A DNA stretch of 64,000 nt, taken from the NCBI RefSeq assembly GCF_022429565.1, contig NZ_CP092487.1:2622001-2686000 (forward strand). The letters are read 5' to 3'. Positions 62,971 through 64,000 of the stretch are shown piece after piece. A program made the translations under genes and the position numbers. The notes under the pieces are model-generated. The model was not told the origin of the DNA and searched no databases. It saw nothing but the letters and a program-made list of their open reading frames with translations. Each line of letters opens with the position of its first letter. The first letter of the stretch is position 1. Source of the DNA: Lutibacter sp. A64. GTDB lineage: Bacteria; Bacteroidota; Bacteroidia; Flavobacteriales; Flavobacteriaceae.

Positions 62971-63008
62971 ATTTAACACAATGTTAAATATAAATTAATG
63001 TATCTTTG
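62971..63008 (+). promoter_or_regulatory. Promoter region and operator-like palindrome of the MBL-fold gene
   Basis: -7 element TATCTTTG at 63001-63008. Upstream, ATTTAACA CAA TGTTAAAT (62971-62989) is a perfect 8-bp inverted repeat with a 3-base spacer, at the position of the -33 element, so a bound regulator would affect transcription. Confidence 0.5.
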
Positions 63009-63088
63009 TAAAACTGTATCTAATTCAAAAAAAAATTATTAGCAAGTTTTAAACGCCATTATTATTGCATTAAAATTTAATATAAAGA

Positions 63089-63949
63089 ATGACAATTTAC
63101 CCAATCGAAACAGGAAACTTTAAGTTAGATGGAGGTGCTATGTTTGGGGTGGTTCCCAAAACCTTATGGCAGAGAACAAATCCAGCAGATAATAACAACT
63201 TAATAGACATGAGTATGCGAAGCATGCTTATTGAAGATGGAAACAGACTTATCTTAATTGACACTGGTACAGGCAATAAACAATCAGATAAATTTTTCGG
63301 TTATTATTACTTTTTTGGAGATTTTTCTTTAGATACATCATTAACAAAATATGGTTTTCATAGAGATGACATTACCGATGTATTTTTAACACATCTACAT
63401 TTCGATCATTGTGGCGGTGCTATTCAATGGAACAAAGACAGAACTGGATACGAACCAGCATTTAAAAATGCAAAATTTTGGTCTAACAAAAACCATTGGC
63501 AATGGGCAATTGAACCAAACGTTCGAGAAAAAGCTTCATTTTTAAAAGAAAATATAAATCCTATTGAAGCAAGCGGGCAATTAAATTTTATAAACCTGCC
63601 TGAAAGTGATTTTGCTACAAATACCGAACTTGGTTTCGATATTCTATTTGCAGACGGACATACCGAAAAACAAATGATTCCACACATTCAATACAAAGAA
63701 AAAACACTTGTTTTTATGGCTGATTTATTACCAACCGTAGGGCACATTCCACTGCCTTATGTTATGGGGTACGACACAAGACCTTTACTAACAATAGATG
63801 AAAAAGCTAAATTCTTAAACAAAGCAGCAACTAATAATTACTTTTTGTTTTTAGAACACGATGCCTCTAACGAGTTATGCACCTTAAAACATACAGAAAA
63901 AGGAGTACGATTAAACCAAACATATAAATTTAACCAAGTATTTAATTAA
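63089..63949 (+). CDS. MBL-fold metallohydrolase
   Basis: 286 residues. Metallo-beta-lactamase fold: HLHFDHCGG with His102, His104, Asp106, His107, then the later ligands in FADGHTEKQ (His) and FMADLLPTVGHIP (Asp). No signal peptide. The N-terminus IYPIETGNFKLDGGAMFG is typical of the quorum-quenching/AHL-lactonase-like MBL group, but the substrate is not known. Its promoter carries an operator-like palindrome. Confidence 0.9.
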   Translation: MTIYPIETGNFKLDGGAMFGVVPKTLWQRTNPADNNNLIDMSMRSMLIEDGNRLILIDTGTGNKQSDKFFGYYYFFGDFSLDTSLTKYGFHRDDITDVFLTHLHFDHCGGAIQWNKDRTGYEPAFKNAKFWSNKNHWQWAIEPNVREKASFLKENINPIEASGQLNFINLPESDFATNTELGFDILFADGHTEKQMIPHIQYKEKTLVFMADLLPTVGHIPLPYVMGYDTRPLLTIDEKAKFLNKAATNNYFLFLEHDASNELCTLKHTEKGVRLNQTYKFNQVFN

Positions 63950-63957
63950 AATAGTAA

Positions 63958-64000
63958 ATGAAAATGAGAATTTTAAAACCAATGTACGTAATGGCAATTG
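63958..64000 (+). CDS. 5' end of a further gene (truncated by the window)
   Basis: The ATG at 63958 (or 63964) is preceded by AAATAGTAA and begins a frame reading MKMRILKPMYVMAI, a possible start of a signal peptide. Only 14 codons are visible. Nothing can be said of its function; the frame may be spurious. Confidence 0.35.
   Translation, partial: MKMRILKPMYVMAI

Overview
The window reads as chromosomal DNA of a member of the Bacteroidota, most likely a marine-type Flavobacteriaceae. It is very AT-rich and start codons are preceded by A-rich stretches rather than Shine-Dalgarno sites. Several promoters carry the Bacteroidota -7 element TAnnTTTG, mostly as TATATTTG. The gene content is typical of the family: gliding genes gldE and gldD, GLPGLI, DUF5686, DUF3078 and DUF2480 proteins, a ribosomal protein L21 with a C-terminal extension, and many lipoproteins. 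Genus cannot be fixed from the sequence. There are no rRNA or tRNA genes, CRISPR arrays, insertion sequences or prophage genes that I can recognise; the region is mainly vertical core genome.

Layout. 1-5.8 kb: a GH29 alpha-L-fucosidase cut by the window edge, a thioredoxin-like lipoprotein, gpmI, a small ankyrin protein, an M48 protease and a rhodanese. 5.9-9.1 kb: an iron uptake operon (feoA, feoB and a 38-residue Cys-rich membrane peptide) with a palindromic operator inside its promoter, then a SCO1-type copper chaperone. 9.2-15 kb: rseP, a GH27 alpha-galactosidase, an HD hydrolase, a bacilliredoxin, a TerB/DnaJ protein and a metallophosphoesterase. 15-19.7 kb: ileS, a DksA-like gene, a long hairpin and lspA. 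19.7-23 kb: an operon-like set of two DUF1566 lipoprotein genes (the first with an in-frame stop codon) and a sulfatase. 23-24.4 kb: an arsR, thioredoxin and methyltransferase cluster with a 20-bp operator palindrome.

24.4-32 kb: a tiny membrane peptide, a PLP decarboxylase, uvrC, a patatin/outer-membrane barrel fusion, an RNase E/G gene, a 30-residue highly basic protein and an HU protein. 32-37 kb: mutY, ssb, gldE, gldD and heme A synthase, closely spaced on the + strand. 37-43 kb: a 42-residue-repeat WD40-like protein, two small lipoproteins, a DMT transporter and a very large M16 peptidase. 43-51 kb: rplU-rpmA, a GLPGLI/outer-membrane receptor pair, waaA, a Crp/Fnr regulator and two half-size YeeE/YedE sulfur transporters. 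51-58 kb: a MutS-type ATPase with four predicted membrane helices, DUF5686, DUF3817 and DUF3078 proteins and a CNNM/CBS protein. 58-64 kb: a sufE, sufT-like and DUF2480 operon, a PfkB kinase, an amidophosphoribosyltransferase, an MBL-fold hydrolase and the first bases of one more gene.

Most genes are housekeeping. The parts least explained by established knowledge are the membrane MutS ATPase, the GLPGLI/receptor pair, the DUF1566/sulfatase unit with its nonsense codon, the Cys-tailed thioredoxin of the arsR operon, and several near-perfect palindromes that look like operators. Nothing here is clearly a new defence or mobile system.
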